Assembly (NCBI GenBank): GCA_009760885.1
Contig: CM019701.1
Location: 19,265,130 to 19,329,129, forward strand
DNA from: Achatina immaculata
Taxonomy: Eukaryota > Mollusca > Gastropoda > Stylommatophora > Achatinidae
DNA length: 64,000 nucleotides
Direction: 5' to 3'
The first letter of the stretch is position 1, and every line of letters begins with the position of its first letter. The position numbers were made by a program, and so were the translations under genes. The notes under the pieces were generated by a model that had not been told where the DNA came from, searched no databases, and was given only the letters and a program-made list of their open reading frames with translations. Below are positions 32,020-44,464 of this stretch, piece after piece.

Positions 32020-32790
32020 ATGCACGAAGTTTAATGGAACTTGGTGCTAAAGGCGACGATGATGAGCACGAATAGTACCAGCAAATCTTGATCAGGCCGA
32101 CGTCATAAATATAAAAGCTAGATGATGAATCTACCATCAGCCATTCGAAACAAGCATATCTCCGCGCGACATTCTGCAGAATCCTTGTATTCCACAATAT
32201 AGTTTCAACACAGTATTCCTAAACAGTACAAAAACAGTACATACACTACTTCATCAGCCAGTACCATCGCTCCCTGCTTTACTGAAATCACGTGATGGAC
32301 AGAAGCACGGGCTACCTGACATCCTTGCTAAAAGGGAGAAAACTTCGTAGCACTCACACTGAAAAACAATTATTCAGGGGCGTTAATCCAACACATGTAT
32401 GGGACTGGACATCACATTCTATAAATATTGTTACACTATCAACAAATAATATTTTAATCTTGGGCGTCATAATAATAATAATAATAATTTAATAACAGTT
32501 TTATTATTCATTAGTAGTAATACTTACTATTCATCATTACTTGTTTTTCAACACTTCGATACGTATCATTTGTAGACGTAGTTTGGCTCGCAGCTGATAA
32601 CTAAATTTCTCTCAGTTTCTTAACACGGTATGTATGGTTCGTATATTTATTGCCTGGTCTGTATATTTCTCTCGATGTCACGTTTTAATTGTAACAATGT
32701 TACAAGAGCTTCTGGAGAGTTTCCCGTCTATAGAACAAACTTCTGTACTCTACCCCGCCACGAACTTGGAGAAAGAATTTTTTTTTCCCG
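32020..32790. other. No gene recognised
   Basis: Only a short ATA repeat (32468-32488). Confidence 0.45.
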
Positions 32791-32794
32791 TGCC

Positions 32795-33000
32795 GTTAAA
32801 CGTCACATAGGGCTCGCAAAGTAGTTTGCCAATATTTCCTGTCTTCCGCGAGCCTTTCAACCTCATCAAAGGATTTTATGCCTGTTAATTTGGCCTCTCT
32901 TAATAATGTCCTCTTCAGAGTTTCACGTGGTCTGCCTCTTTTTCTTCGGCCTGTTGTGTTCCACTTGGTAGCTTGTTTTGGGATTCTCTGATAAGATAAT
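32795..33000 (-). mobile_element. LINE-B 3' end
   Basis: Minus strand RIPKQATKWNTTGRRKRGRP, RETLKRTLLREAKLTGIKS and WQTTLRALCDV, followed by the GGCACGGGAA end. No stop within the fragment. Confidence 0.9.
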
Positions 33001-33600
33001 ACCCAAAATATAAAAAGATGAAGAAAAAAATATGAATCTAAATAAGACCCAAAATATAAAAAGATCAAGAAGAGAAATTTAAATCTAAATAAGTTTAATT
33101 TACAAATTCCATTTTCCAAACAATTCTAGCGAAACCGCCGAACGTTGTAAGGGAAGTAACCAAAATTTATTTTAAGATCATTGGTTCTTCGCGAAGGGAG
33201 ACAAGTATTGTCGATTACTGAAAATTCACTGTTGTCTCCCGCTTGAACACAAACCGTAGAATCACAGGTCTAACGTTTATATTGCCGTATATAGAACAAT
33301 TAGATCAGATAACTGTTACTTCCATCCATCCATCCATCCATCCATCCATCCCCGCAGCACTTTAATGCTGTAGAGGTGTGAAGTGTTAGTGCCTTCACAT
33401 TCTCAGCCATTACAGCATCTGAGGTAAGGAATGACAGAATCTGTTCTGCCTGCTTTTGTTTTCCTAGGGAAGACCCAGGTACACATATTTCGAGCCATGG
33501 ATGAACCCTGATGCCTGTTTGTCCGGAAAAGCTCCGCCCATGCCTCACACAAAATTAAACAACAAATATTTGAAACTCAGTAATATTGTATAAGTAAATC
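33001..33600. other. No gene recognised; short ATCC tract
   Basis: Two near copies of ACCCAAAATATAAAAAGAT lie at 33001-33066 and an ATCC repeat at 33318-33350. No gene. Confidence 0.5.
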
Positions 33601-33604
33601 TTAC

Positions 33605-34450
33605 AGACACAGCGCTGGAGGACCTTGACTTTGTCAACGTCTTCTGTCTACTGTCAAGCAACCACAAAGATATGCAAGATAAAATAAACAAGCTAACTCA
33701 AAATGCTAAGAAAATAGGGTTAAAGGTCAGCGTAGGAAAGACAAAGTTAATGAAACACAATGTGAACAGCAGCAGTGTACCGAGAGTAGATAGCAAGTTA
33801 GTGGAAGAGGTCAACGAATTTGTATATTTTGGCAGTAGAGTAGTAGAAAATGGAGACAGCACAGAGGACATCAACAGCAGACTTACTAGAGCAAACCAGG
33901 CTTTTGCAGTGCTACAGACTATATGGAAATCTAAAAAAAAAACTAAGCATGAAGACGAAAATCAGGATATTTAAGAGTAATGTTCTAAGTGTACTACTCT
34001 ATGGAAGTGAATGCTGGAAAAATCACCAAAACTATAGAAAACAAGTTGAATTCTTTCCAGACTAAATGTTTACGAAAAATTAGAAAAATGTTTTGGCCAA
34101 ACACCATAAGAAATAACATCTTGTTGGCAGAAATGCAGATGAAGCCACTGACAGCAATTATTGAGGAAAGACACTGGCGATGGTTGGGACATGTGCTCCC
34201 AATGACTGACAACTCACTACCAAAAATAGCACAGGGGAACAGAAGTAAGGGTAGACCAAAAGAGACATGGAGAAGAACAACAGAGAGGATGTTGAGCAAT
34301 AGAAAGCTCACCAGGGCAAGAGGGGAAAAAAAGGCAAAGGACAGGCATTTTTGTAAACCCTTGCGGAAGCCCCATGTGCCCTGGGCACTGAAGTTTCGGA
34401 GAGAGAGGGGGAGGGAGGGAGAGAGAGGGGGGAGGGAGAGAGTGAGAAAT
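33605..34450 (+). mobile_element. LINE-D, RT palm to 3' end
   Basis: Reads LEDLDFVNVFCLLSSNHKDM, KKIGLKVSVGKTKLMKHN, FVYFGSRVVENGDSTEDI, then after frameshifts KIRIFKSNVLSVLLYGSECW, LRKIRKMFWPNTIRNNILLA and SKGRPKETWRRTTERMLSNR, with a GA-rich tail (34397-34445). The catalytic box, normally F/YADD, reads FVNV. Inactive. Confidence 0.9.
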
Positions 34451-34654
34451 CGTACAAAAATGAAATTAAATTAAATAATTTTTCAATATTTAGTTTATTC
34501 AAACTGTATGGCCAATCACGATCTGTCATATAATAATTCATATCCAAATGAAGGAAAGTATTTTCTTAAAAAGTACTTGAAAAATAAAACTCTTCTAACA
34601 AAACTAAGATTTAGTCACTAAAGAATTTCTGAATTCTTATCAACAGCATATCCT

Positions 34655-34880
34655 CCAGCCTCAGTACATATTTCAGTGTGATTTCTGACTATATAATTTT
34701 AACATATATCTATGTTCAATCGTCATGAACATTACGTCTGACTGATGTAATTTTAACATATTTCAATGTGAAGTCTAACTGATGTAGTTTTAACATTTTC
34801 AGTGTGATGTCTGCCGGATATAATTTTAACATTTTCAGTGCGATGTCTGATTTATGTAGTTTTAACAGTTTCGACACTCT
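34655..34880. repeat. Degenerate ~37-bp repeat, core TTTCAGTGTGATGTCTG
   Basis: About five to six diverged units, joined by TATAATTTTAACAT. Confidence 0.7.
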
Positions 34881-35051
34881 TGTAAAGTTATTTGTTTTTC
34901 TTATGACATCCGGATTTCTGAAACATCTAACAATTTGAAGACCTCTGTATCAATACGATATCAAATCCTCTCGTTCGTACGTTGTTCTTACGGTTCAACG
35001 GTTCAGAATCCAATGAGGGATCAAAATCAGACTCCGCCATCACTGCACTTA

Positions 35052-35745
35052 TGTCATTCAGTCATTTGTGTGTCTTTTGTGGAACCTTGTTTCCCTAACA
35101 GCTCTCCTGTAGTCCTCTCGGTTGTAAGAAAGATGCCTTGCTGCTGATGCATCAATTTGCATATCATCAACTATGTCTTGCAGCCATCTTCGCCTTGGTC
35201 TTCTTCTCTTTCTTTTTCCCATTATGACGGTTTTCTCTAGATTATCATGACGTTTAATATGTCCAAAATATTTAAGTTTTCTGTTTAATCCTCTTTACTA
35301 GCCAGCCTTCTTCAATATTAAGTTCTTGTAGTATGCATATATTTGTTCTTTTTGTGCCCGTGATATTTGAAGAACTCTTCTGTAGCATTTACATTCAAAA
35401 GCATTTATGTGTTTCTCAGCTGTTTTGTTAAGTGTCCAGGTCTCACAGGTATATGTTGCGATAGGAAAGATGCATTCCCTTAAAAATCTTATTTTTATGG
35501 TTCTGTCTGCTCCTCTTCACAGATTGTTTTACGTTTTTTAAGAACGATAGCTGTCCTCCTTTTAGTTTCCCTCATTGTATCTCCATTATTAATTAGTAAT
35601 GATCCAAGATATTCAAAACTCTCCACCTCTTCCAGTTTTTCCTAATTGATACATATTTCAGCTGCCTTGTTTGTTTTGTCAGCTGTCATCAATTTAGTTT
35701 TCTTCGCATTAAGATAGAGGTTTTGTTCTTCACTATTCATGACAG
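35052..35745 (-). mobile_element. LINE-A 3' part
   Basis: Same region as 9382-10045 on the same strand, but with several indels, so no long frame survives. Recognised words on +: CTTTTGTGGAACCTTG, GTTTTCTGTTTAATCC, CCAGGTCTCACAGGTATATG and CATCAATTTAGTTTTCTTCG. Older copy than 9382. Confidence 0.88.
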
Positions 35746-36204
35746 CCCCATATACTTGTATGCTTCTCCTCATGCCGCAGCATACAACCAAGAGTATGTT
35801 TGCTAATAGTTCCCATCATATGGTGGTTCTTTATGATCCGTATTCTGCCACATAGTTCAGATTCCGTACCAGCACCCTTTATTTATCCTAGCTATAGCAG
35901 TCGCTTTACACTTACATTGTTCTTCTATTCCTGCTCCTTATTGTCCTCCAGTCTCTCCAGTACGGAACGTCAATCTATGAAGTTCCAGCTTGCAGCATTT
36001 TTATGACGCGATCAACTTCTTTATCATTTACATGATATCTGACCGTCTCTAGACAGCAAATCTTTACAATCAAGACTGTCTGTGCTGCTTATCTTGACTT
36101 GATTTGGTCGTAAACAGATTTTTCTATACCGATCTGTCACATAAAACTGAGTGGAAAGTTACAGTGACACAACGGCGCTGTTAAATTCTTGCTACCCAGG
36201 TGCA

Positions 36205-36760
36205 AGTCTTGAATATCTCTCGCTCTCTCTCTCTCGCTCCCTCTCGCTCTCTCTCTCTCTCTTTCTCTTTCTCTCTCCCTCTCGCTCTCTCTCTCTCTCT
36301 CTCAACCTTAAGTGCTTAAGGCACATGGGGCTTCTGCAATGGTTTTCCACAAATGCCTGTCCTTTGCCCTATTTTCCGCTCTTGCCCAGGTGAGCCCTCT
36401 AATGCTCAACATCCCCACTGTTCTTCCCCGTGTCTGTTTTGGTCTACCCTTACTTCTGTTCCCCTGTGGTGTCCATCTTAGTGCTATTTTTGGTAGTGAT
36501 CTGTCAGTCATTGGGAGCACATGTCCCAACCATCGCCAGCGTCTTTCCTCAGTAATTGCTGCCAGTGACTTCATCTGTATTTCTGCCAACAAGATGTTAT
36601 TTCTTACGACGTTTGACCAAAATATTTTTCTAATTCTTCGTAAACATTTAGTCTGGAACGAATTCAGCTTGTTTCTATGGCTTTAGTGATGTTCCAACAT
36701 TCACTTCCATAGAGAAGTACACTTAGAACACTACTCTTACATATCCTGATTTTAGTATTC
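36205..36760 (-). mobile_element. LINE-D 3' part with (GA)n tail
   Basis: Minus strand 36592-36308 reads MLAEIQMKSLAAITEERRWR, WLGHVLPMTDRSLPKIALRW and the terminus APCALST. Above it are remnants of the KCLRRI/RNNILL region. The tail is the TC-rich tract at 36215-36303 (GA on the minus strand). Confidence 0.9.
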
Positions 36761-37044
36761 ATGAACGTGCCTCGCTGAAATATCTTCACGAAATAAGTTT
36801 TCTTTTATGTTAAAAAAAGAAAATGAATTGAAAAATAAAACGCTTCAAATATTTGGTACTTAAATTTTTGTGACGAGTAAGGGACATGTAAGCTGTAAGA
36901 AGCGGGCGCCTGCACCAGATGTTACAGGGCGTCATGTTCACACTATATGTCTTGCAAGTCTGTGAAGAGCTAGGTCGAGTCTGGAGGTAGGCTACTGTCC
37001 AAATATGGAAATAATTTCTTCTTAAGAAAAGAGGGGGGGGGGGA
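36761..37044. other. No gene recognised
   Basis: A phrase near 36770 (GCTGAAATATCTTCACGAAA) loosely resembles 10755 (GCTGAAATTTCTTCGCAAGC) upstream of the secreted gene. Too weak to call. Confidence 0.3.
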
Positions 37045-37225
37045 AACAGGGCATCTGGGTCAAGTCCAGCCTAAGGCGCCCTAATTATCCAGTTCTACAC
37101 CTGGGTATTCACCTCCTTCTAGAACAGAGAAGGAAGACGACCAGAGGTCTCGCTGGTCCTCTAATTAGCTGTCAGGTCAAGGAAAATAATGTCTTGAAGT
37201 GCTTCTCTGCCATGACAGAACTACG
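37045..37225 (+). mobile_element. SINE S1, diverged
   Basis: GGTCAAGTCCAGCCTAAGG (B-box region), TACACCTGGGTATTCACC and GCTGTCAGGTCAAGGAAAAT match S1 at 27870. Confidence 0.65.
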
Positions 37226-37249
37226 CTTCCCACAGTACGTAGACAGTGA

Positions 37250-37425
37250 AACAGATGTACACTTTGACTTTTATGATGACAGAGACTATCACTACAGATG
37301 TACACTTTGACTTTTATGATGACAGAGACTATCACTACAGATGTACACTTTGACTTTTATGATGACAGAGACTATCACTACAAATGTACACTTTGACTTT
37401 TATGATGACAGCCATAATGTGATTT
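37250..37425. repeat. 43-bp minisatellite, core GATGTACACTTTGACTTTTA
   Basis: Four units joined by TGATGACAGAGACTATCACTACA-type linker; nearly identical. Confidence 0.95.
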
Positions 37426-37975
37426 ATTACATCTTCCATCCACTAACGTTTTACTTATAACCTGCTGACACTTTACTTAGACGCTGCTGCAGCGTCGACC
37501 TCAGTGCACGAACTCCGTTGCACCGGCGACGATTCAGTAAGTTAAGAGATAAATCTATAGCAATATTGTACTACAGAAAGGGAACTAAAAGGTCTCTCTG
37601 GCAGAGCCATCTTACCAGAGAAGAGGCTTAACTAGCCGCCCTGCTGTCTTCAATGGATGCTGCGACTGCGGCCAAGGATATATGGGGTTGTCCCGAATGT
37701 AATGAATGGAGAGTCTAACTTTTGAATTTTGAACTTTGAACTTTATTTATAAGCTGCTGACTGCTGACTCAAATTTCTAACAGCAGTTTCACTGATCATG
37801 ATCAAGAGAGTTGGTCAAAGCGATCGACTGACCAATCAGACGAACTCTTTTGATTTACCGTTCACATCAGCCCACACAATGTAACAGCAGGTACCCGATG
37901 TAACAGCAGGTAATCCAGGAGGATTTATTCTGAGATCAAAATATATTTAGAGGGTTTAATACTCTCTTTTTTGTT
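37426..37975. other. No gene recognised
   Basis: Contains a possible LINE C-terminal remnant at 37600-37720 (frame words MDAATAAKDIWGCPECNEW), not assignable. Confidence 0.35.
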
Positions 37976-37979
37976 GAAT

Positions 37980-38120
37980 TCAGCAATTTTCCAAGCCGAG
38001 GTTAGCTGCTGCAGACAAGACACGTCTTAGTCTTTTCTTGCCAAGTGTCGACTTCAAGAGCTCGTATATCTTCTTCTAGGTTGTCTCGACATTCTGTCTA
38101 GGTCTACCTCTTGGCCTATT
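37980..38120 (-). mobile_element. LINE C-terminal fragment
   Basis: Minus strand NRPRGRPRQNVETT, stop, KKIYELLKSTLGKKRLRRVL and SAAANLGLENC. Pattern of a LINE ORF2 end; family not named. Confidence 0.55.
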
Positions 38121-38219
38121 TTTACTTATTTTAAATTAATTATTTATTTATTCATTTTATGTTCTTTCATGATTATTATGTTCACTAACAAATGCTGAAT
38201 ATATGTGACTGAATGAAAG

Positions 38220-38310
38220 TTGAATGATGAAGGGCAGAATGGTAGACGGGCCTGCGTGCCCACTTCTGAACTCTTCGAAAATAAAGTCTGTTCGTTCGTT
38301 CATTCTATCC
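38220..38310 (+). mobile_element. LINE-H 3' UTR fragment
   Basis: GAAGGGCAGAATGGTAGACG, GGCCTGCGTGCCCA and GAAAATAAAG match the 3' end of LINE-H at 62225-62300, followed by a short TTCG/ATTC tail. Confidence 0.85.
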
Positions 38311-38397
38311 CCTTTCATCACTCCGATATAGGTCATCTGATCACGTGACTGAGTTGTTACCGAGCTCGGTCGCCAGAGTTTGCTGGGATATCTGGAG

Positions 38398-40105
38398 CGA
38401 GGACAGCTAGAGGATGAAGCTAAAGGATGAAACTAGAGGAAGCTGGAGGATGAAGCTAGAGGGACAAGCTAGAGGATGAAGCTAGAGGAACAAGCTAGAG
38501 GAAAAAGATGGAGGATGAAGCTAGAGGAACAAGCTAGAGGATGGAGCTGAAGGAAGAAGCTAGAGGAAAAAGCTGGAGGATAAAGCTAGAGGAAGAAGCT
38601 AGAGGAAAAAGAAGCTAGAGGAAGAAGCTAGAGGATGGAGCTAAAGGAAGAAGCTAGAGGAAAAAGCTGGAGGATGAAGCTAGAAGGACAAGCTGGATGA
38701 TGAAGCTAGAGGAACAAGCTAGAGGAAAAAGCTGGAGGATGAAGATAGAGGAGGAAGCTAGAGGATGAAGCTAGATGAAGAAGCTAGAGGAAAAAGCTAG
38801 AGGATGAAGCTAGAGGAAGAAGCTAGAGGAAAAAGCTGGAGGATGAAGGTAGGAGAAGAAGTTAGAGGATGAAGCTAGAGGACGAAGCTAGAGGAAAAAG
38901 CTGGAAGATGAAGCTAGAGGAAGAAGCTAGAGGAAGAAGCTGGATGATGAAGCTAGAGGATGGAGCTAAAGGAAGAAGCTAGAGGAAAAAAGCTGGAGGA
39001 TGAAGCTAGAGGAAGAAGCTAGAAGATGAAGCTAGAGGAAGAAGCTAGAGGAAAAAGCTGGAGGATGAAGCTAGAGGAAGAAGCTAGAGGATGAAGCTAG
39101 AGGAAGAAACTAGAGGGAAAAGCTGGAGGATGAAGCTAGAGGAAAAAGCTAGAGGATGAAGCTAGAGGAAAAAGCTGGAGGATGAAGCTAGAGGAAGAGT
39201 AAGAAGCTAGAGGAAGAAGCTGGGGGATGAAGCTAGAGGAATAAATTAGAGTAAAAAGCTAGAGGAAGAAGCTGCGGGAATAAGCTAGAGGAAGAAGCTA
39301 GAGTAACAAGTTAGAGGAAGAATCAAGAGGAAGAAGCTAGAGGAACAAACTATAGTAAGAAGCTAGGGGAAAATTCTATATGAAGTAGCAGAGGATGAAG
39401 CTAGAGGAAGAATCTAGAGAAGGAAGTTAGAGGAAGAAGCTAGAATAAGAAGCTAGAAGAAGAAGCTAGAGAAAGAAGCTGGGGGATGAAGATAGAGGAA
39501 GAAGCTAGTGGAAGAAGCTAGAGAAAGAAGCTAGAGGAATAAGCTGGAGTAAGAATCTAGAGAAATAAGCTAGAGAAGAAGCTAGAAGAAGAAGCTAGAG
39601 GAATAAGCTAGAGAAGAAGCTAGAGGATGAAGCTAGAGTAAAAAGCTAGAGTACGAAGCTAGAGGAATAATCTAGAGGATGATGCCAGAGGAAGAAGCTA
39701 GAAGAATAAGAGCAAGAAGCTAGAACAAGAAGCTAGAGTAAGAAGCTGGAGGATGAAGCTAGAGTAAGAAGTTAGAGTAAGAATCTAGAGGGATAAGCTG
39801 GCGCGGTGAAGCTAGAGGAAGAGTAAGGAGCAAGAGGAAGAAGCTGGGGGTGAATATAGAGGAAGAAGCTAGAGTAAGAAGCTAGAGGAAAAAGCTGGAG
39901 TAGGAAGCTGGGGGATGAAGCTAAAAGAAGAAGCTAGAGTAAGAAGCTAGACGCTAGAGGATGAAGCTAGAGTAAGAAGTAAGGATGAACCTAGAAGATG
40001 GAGCTAGACTAAGAAGCTAGAGTAAGAAGTAAGGATGAACCTAGAAGATGGAGCTAGACTAAGAAGCTAGAGGAAGAAGAAAGAGGATGAACCTAGAGTA
40101 TGGAT
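38398..40105. repeat. 1.7-kb purine-rich array, ~12-bp unit GAAGCTAGAGGA
   Basis: Roughly 140 units with variants GATGAAGCTAGAGGA, AAAAAGCTGGAGGA, AGTAAGAAGCTA and others; the 3' half is more diverged. Almost all purine on + apart from the CT of GCTA. Confidence 0.95.
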
Positions 40106-40143
40106 TGTGAAGCTATAAGAGATCTTTATAAGTCTACATAAGT

Positions 40144-40147
40144 GTTG

Positions 40148-40210
<63 letters not shown>

Positions 40211-40329
40211 CTTATATCCTTCCCGTGCCGTTAAGCGTCACATAGGACTAGCATGATAGTTCGCCAATTTTTCCTGTCTTCGGTGAGTCTTTCAACCTCA
40301 TCAAGGGATTTTATGCCAGTTAAGTTGGC

Positions 40330-40382
<53 letters not shown>
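40144..40382 (-). mobile_element. LINE-B 3' fragment between two (TA)n arrays
   Basis: 40206-40332 is the minus-strand LINE-B end (as read on +: ATATCCTTCCCGTGCCGTTA, AGCGTCACATAGGACTAGC, TCAACCTCATCAAGGGATTT). TA arrays lie at 40144-40205 and 40333-40382. The left one is on the tail side of the element. Confidence 0.88.
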
Positions 40383-40386
<4 letters not shown>

Positions 40387-40874
40387 AAGACTTTGGAGTT
40401 GGACTTAAGGTTATACCTTTACATGAATGTAGACGGTGTTCCTGTATAGCGGTCAAAGTCAGGTGTAAGTGTTTGGATGTTGTTGGATCTGTCACTGTTA
40501 CTACCTGTCACTACTTACAACCTGATCATCTCACACACATACTCATCCGCCACTAGATCATGACGTACAACCATCAGGGACACGCATCTGTTATCTTCAC
40601 ATTTCAACCGCTTGTTCATGTTTCACTAAAAGTACTTGGAGTCTCCCTTACTATCTAGGTCATCCTTTCCAACAGTCAATCAAATTAAGATGTTATATAT
40701 TTTTTCCCCATACCAGGCCTTCAAGTTTTATTTGGGTCAGGTCACTGGACAAGCTGTCAGCAAATCCTTTGGTTTTTAACTAAACATTTACCGCTAGTTT
40801 TACCAACTAAGACACTGTTCTAATACTGCTTTAGTTGATGCTGGTGAGATTTTGTTGAAAGCCATATGACTTGA
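40383..40874. other. No gene recognised
   Basis: Spacer, only short ORFs. Confidence 0.4.
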
Positions 40875-41475
40875 CTCGCCTTTGAATCTAGAACCGTTCT
40901 TTCATACAATTTAAGACTTGACTGGCATTTGAATCTAGAACCATTCTTTCATACAACTTAAGACTTGACTGGCATTTTAATCTAGAACCGTTCTTTCATA
41001 CAACTTAAGACTTGACTGGCATTTGAATCTAGAACCATTCTTTCATATATATTATGACTTAATTCGTCTTTGAATCTAGAACCATTCTTTCATATATATT
41101 ATGACTTGATTGGCCTTTGAATCTAGAACCATTCTTTCATATATCTTATGACTTGATTGGCCTTTGAATCTAGAACCATTCTTTCATACATCTTATAACA
41201 TGACTGGCTATTGAATCTAGAACCAGTCTTTCATACATCTTATAACATGACTAGCCATTGAATCTAGAACCAGTCTTTCGTACCTCTTATAACTTGACTA
41301 GCCATTGAATCTAGAACCTGTCTTTCATACATCTTATAACTTGACTAGCCATTGAATCTAGAACCAGTCTTTCATACATCTTATAACTTGACTAGCCATG
41401 GAATCTAGAACCAGTCTTTCATACATCTTATAACTTGACTAGCCCTTGAATCTAGAACCAGTCTTTCATACAACT
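40875..41475. repeat. ~47-bp minisatellite, core TTGAATCTAGAACCAGTCTT
   Basis: About twelve to thirteen units, joined by TCATACATCTTATAACTTGA. Left units carry ACTGGCATT and CCATTC, right units ACTAGCCAT and CCAGTC, so the array has a left-right gradient. Confidence 0.93.
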
Positions 41476-43570
41476 TACGTCTTGGATTATACGTAATTTT
41501 GTAATTTCGTAATTTTGTGCACACTTCTGTCATCTGCCTGATAAATATGAACGTATGATTTAAGATGCGTTACAAATCACTTTTTTTCAAACCTAATTCT
41601 GCTCATTATTCTTCCGTTTGAACAATCTTTTCATGGGATTAAACTCAGCGACAGTCAGACAGAGAACAGGAGTGCACTCTAGATAAAGCACCACAATAGG
41701 ATGTCTGGCGTTCACAAACCTAGTTTTCTGTTGTAGCCACGGCGGATTTATGCCGAGTCGCCGACGGATGGTGTGAGCACTAGGCCGGCTCTTTTCAGTG
41801 CGCGGGAACACGTGTCGTCAAGCTGTTGTGACTCTAGCTGGGAACAGGCATTTGGTGCAGCGCTCTTCCATTTATTACTATTGTTATTGTCATTATTATT
41901 ACCAATGTAAACCTAGCACCATCTTTCGTCTTCTTCAACTCGCACAGCGTCTGAGGAAACACAGGGGACCATGTAGATAGCTCGCGTTCTCGCGTGCTTG
42001 TGTGTCAAGTTTTCCGGATGTCACAGGGCCTGTGTGATGTGTGTGCCTAGTTTCCCTCCTACAAGAGGCCGGTATTCTGCTAAATGTTACTGTGGCTGTC
42101 TTCAGTGTGTGACATTTGTGGATTAAATTCTTCCCCTCTCAGGCGGTGAGTACAGCCTCATATTCTCTGCTTCTGCCGAGATTTCTTATCCTCTTAACAC
42201 ATTCGAGTAAATTTTTTTAAAAATACACATCGACATAGCTCTTAATCGTTTCGTTAATGTATTTAAACAAAATAGTTCTAAGAAATTATGTAAACTATTT
42301 ACACTAGTTCTGAATTTACATCTACTTTTTAAAATTCGTAAGTCAAATGCTAGATCTATACTGAAATCATGTTTTTTAAAAATTTTCCAGAAGATATTAA
42401 TTGAAATTAGATACTGTACGATCTTCATTTTTTTGCTTAATTCTATTGTCCTAACTACCCGCCTCGTCCTTATATATATGAGTATATGAATTTCTGTCAG
42501 ACACTAACTTAGTTACTATTGTCTTTGGAGTATCAGGAGACAGGTGTTGGAACTGGCGCATGCCAGTTATTCGTAGTAAACCATCCAGCATCATTTTACT
42601 AAGCAACTTCTTTTACATGGCTAATTCTATCAATCTTTCATTAATATAACCAGTCACTCTGGATAGAAAACTGTTTATGCTGCACAGTCAAGTCTCATTG
42701 GTTCCTCTATATTCAAACAGGTCCAACATTTCCTCCTAAAACGACGTGTTTTCAATTAAGCACCATCAGTTGAAAGGTCTTCGTAGTCTTAGATCCTGGA
42801 AGAGAAATCCCGTAACAATGCACACCCCCCTATATGTCCTATTTTTTCTGATGTAACTGCTATTTATCATATCTAGATTGTCAAATTCAGAACATACAAT
42901 CCATGGGATTCCTGGATTTTAAGCAGAAATTACGCTTTCCGGGCACACTTTAATTTGTTTTTACAGTTTGTGGTCGATTCCCACGTACCAAGGAGACGGT
43001 TGAACTAACTGTTGTCTGGGTGCAGCCTAGAATGAGATGGGTAGATGTGGCCGGTCAGAAACTTACTGCCAGGGTGGTGCCTAGATTCAGCCTAGACAGG
43101 CAGATGTCAGATACTTACTGTCTGAGAGCTGTCCAACTCAAGGTCAACAGATTTGGCGTGTCTTACTGTCTGACTACTGCCTAGCTAGAGGCGGGTATAT
43201 GTGGCTGGTCAGGTACTTACCTTCTACGTGTTGCCTAACTCGAGGCAGGCAGGTCTGGTTACTCAGGCTAGTTACTATGTGACGTAATTTTAATGGGGGC
43301 TGTATCTAACAGCTGAAAATAAAATCTACTCCCACCACCAAAACCAACACCAGACGCCATACCAACACGTTGATTTGAAAACTGTTCTTGCTTTTCCTAG
43401 GAACCTGCTGTGAAGACATTGTCTTGTCCTTCATGCGTTAGTCTTACTTGAATCCATCGATTTAGTTTCGAAGAAAACACAAGATATTGAAAATCCAGAA
43501 TAGATGCAAGATGTAAGAGAGAATATCAACAACAGCTGCTTTCAAACTCTTTATTCTGAACTATTCTTTG
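41476..43570. other. No gene recognised
   Basis: The longest gene-free, mostly non-repetitive stretch. 43000-43265 has about four loose repeats of a ~65-base phrase (CAG-x-TACTTAC and CCTAG words). Short ORFs at 41593-41811 (-) and 42186-42428 (-) show no domain, and a splice-acceptor-like TTTGTTTTTACAG at about 42966 leads into an open stretch I could not support as an exon. Confidence 0.45.
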
Positions 43571-43679
43571 TTACATCACTTACTCACCTAGTATTAAGTT
43601 GTTCAGAGTTTAGATAAACAGAAAACATATTATAGATGAAAAGAGATAAAGCGTAGTAATCATACAAATAAGACTTGCG

Positions 43680-43875
43680 GTGAGAGAGAGAGAGAGCGGG
43701 AGAGAGAGAGGGAGAGAGAGCATACATCGACTGAAATCTGGGGAAAGTAGGTAGGATATAGAAGACAGGCAAAAAGAGAAAGGAAAAAAAATATACAGAC
43801 TCAGAGCCAGACAAACAGTCTGACTTATAGACAGACAAATAGACAGACAGACAGGCAGGCAGACAGACAGAGACA
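43680..43875. repeat. (GA)n and (GACA)n microsatellites
   Basis: GA tract at 43682-43720 and GACA tract at 43832-43872, separated by unique sequence. Confidence 0.9.
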
Positions 43876-44464
43876 CCATCACTTATATCATACTATTCCA
43901 CAGTCACTGACATCCTTGATTTATATAAAACACATAGAAACTTGAGTTATCAATTCTGCTCATGCACAAGCAAGAACGCAGAACATCTCTGAATTCATTT
44001 ACCGATGCTTCACCCAGCATATAAATATTGGATTGCATACATTCTGTAAGATAAAAAGACCTCAACAGAACAGGCGTGTTCGTGCATAAATATTTCACTT
44101 TTGATATATTTCTTTTTCTCTTTGCGGCGTTTATTTTTCAAATTCTTTCATATTCTTTTCTGGCGTTGTCTAGAGAATTGATTTCTGCTGGAGATTTACA
44201 CATACGTTAGTTTACTTTTTCCTCATTCTCTAGTAGATCATCATCTTGTAGCATGCACGTAGGTAGAAAAAAACTTCAGTGGATCTCTGAATATGGGTGG
44301 TTGCACATGTGAACTAGTTGACACCGAGCTATTTCATCATTCTCTGCTGGTTGTTTGCTTTTTTTTTGTCTTTTGTTGTTTTTTTAATGGTCATAATCTG
44401 AACTTGGTCTTCTTTTGTATACTAATAGTGCTTTTTTAAAAAGTCTCAGTGCTGCTGAATCTTC
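43876..44464. other. No gene recognised
   Basis: AT-rich spacer. Confidence 0.4.

Noticed and set aside
36765..36815. Third copy of the secreted-gene leader
   Set aside because: Only about 20 loosely matching bases and no exon after it.
41593..41811. 72-codon minus ORF
   Set aside because: No domain, no splice or start support.
42966..43190. Possible exon after a TTTGTTTTTACAG acceptor, open about 70 codons
   Set aside because: No donor or start, no homology, and overlap with loose 65-base repeats.
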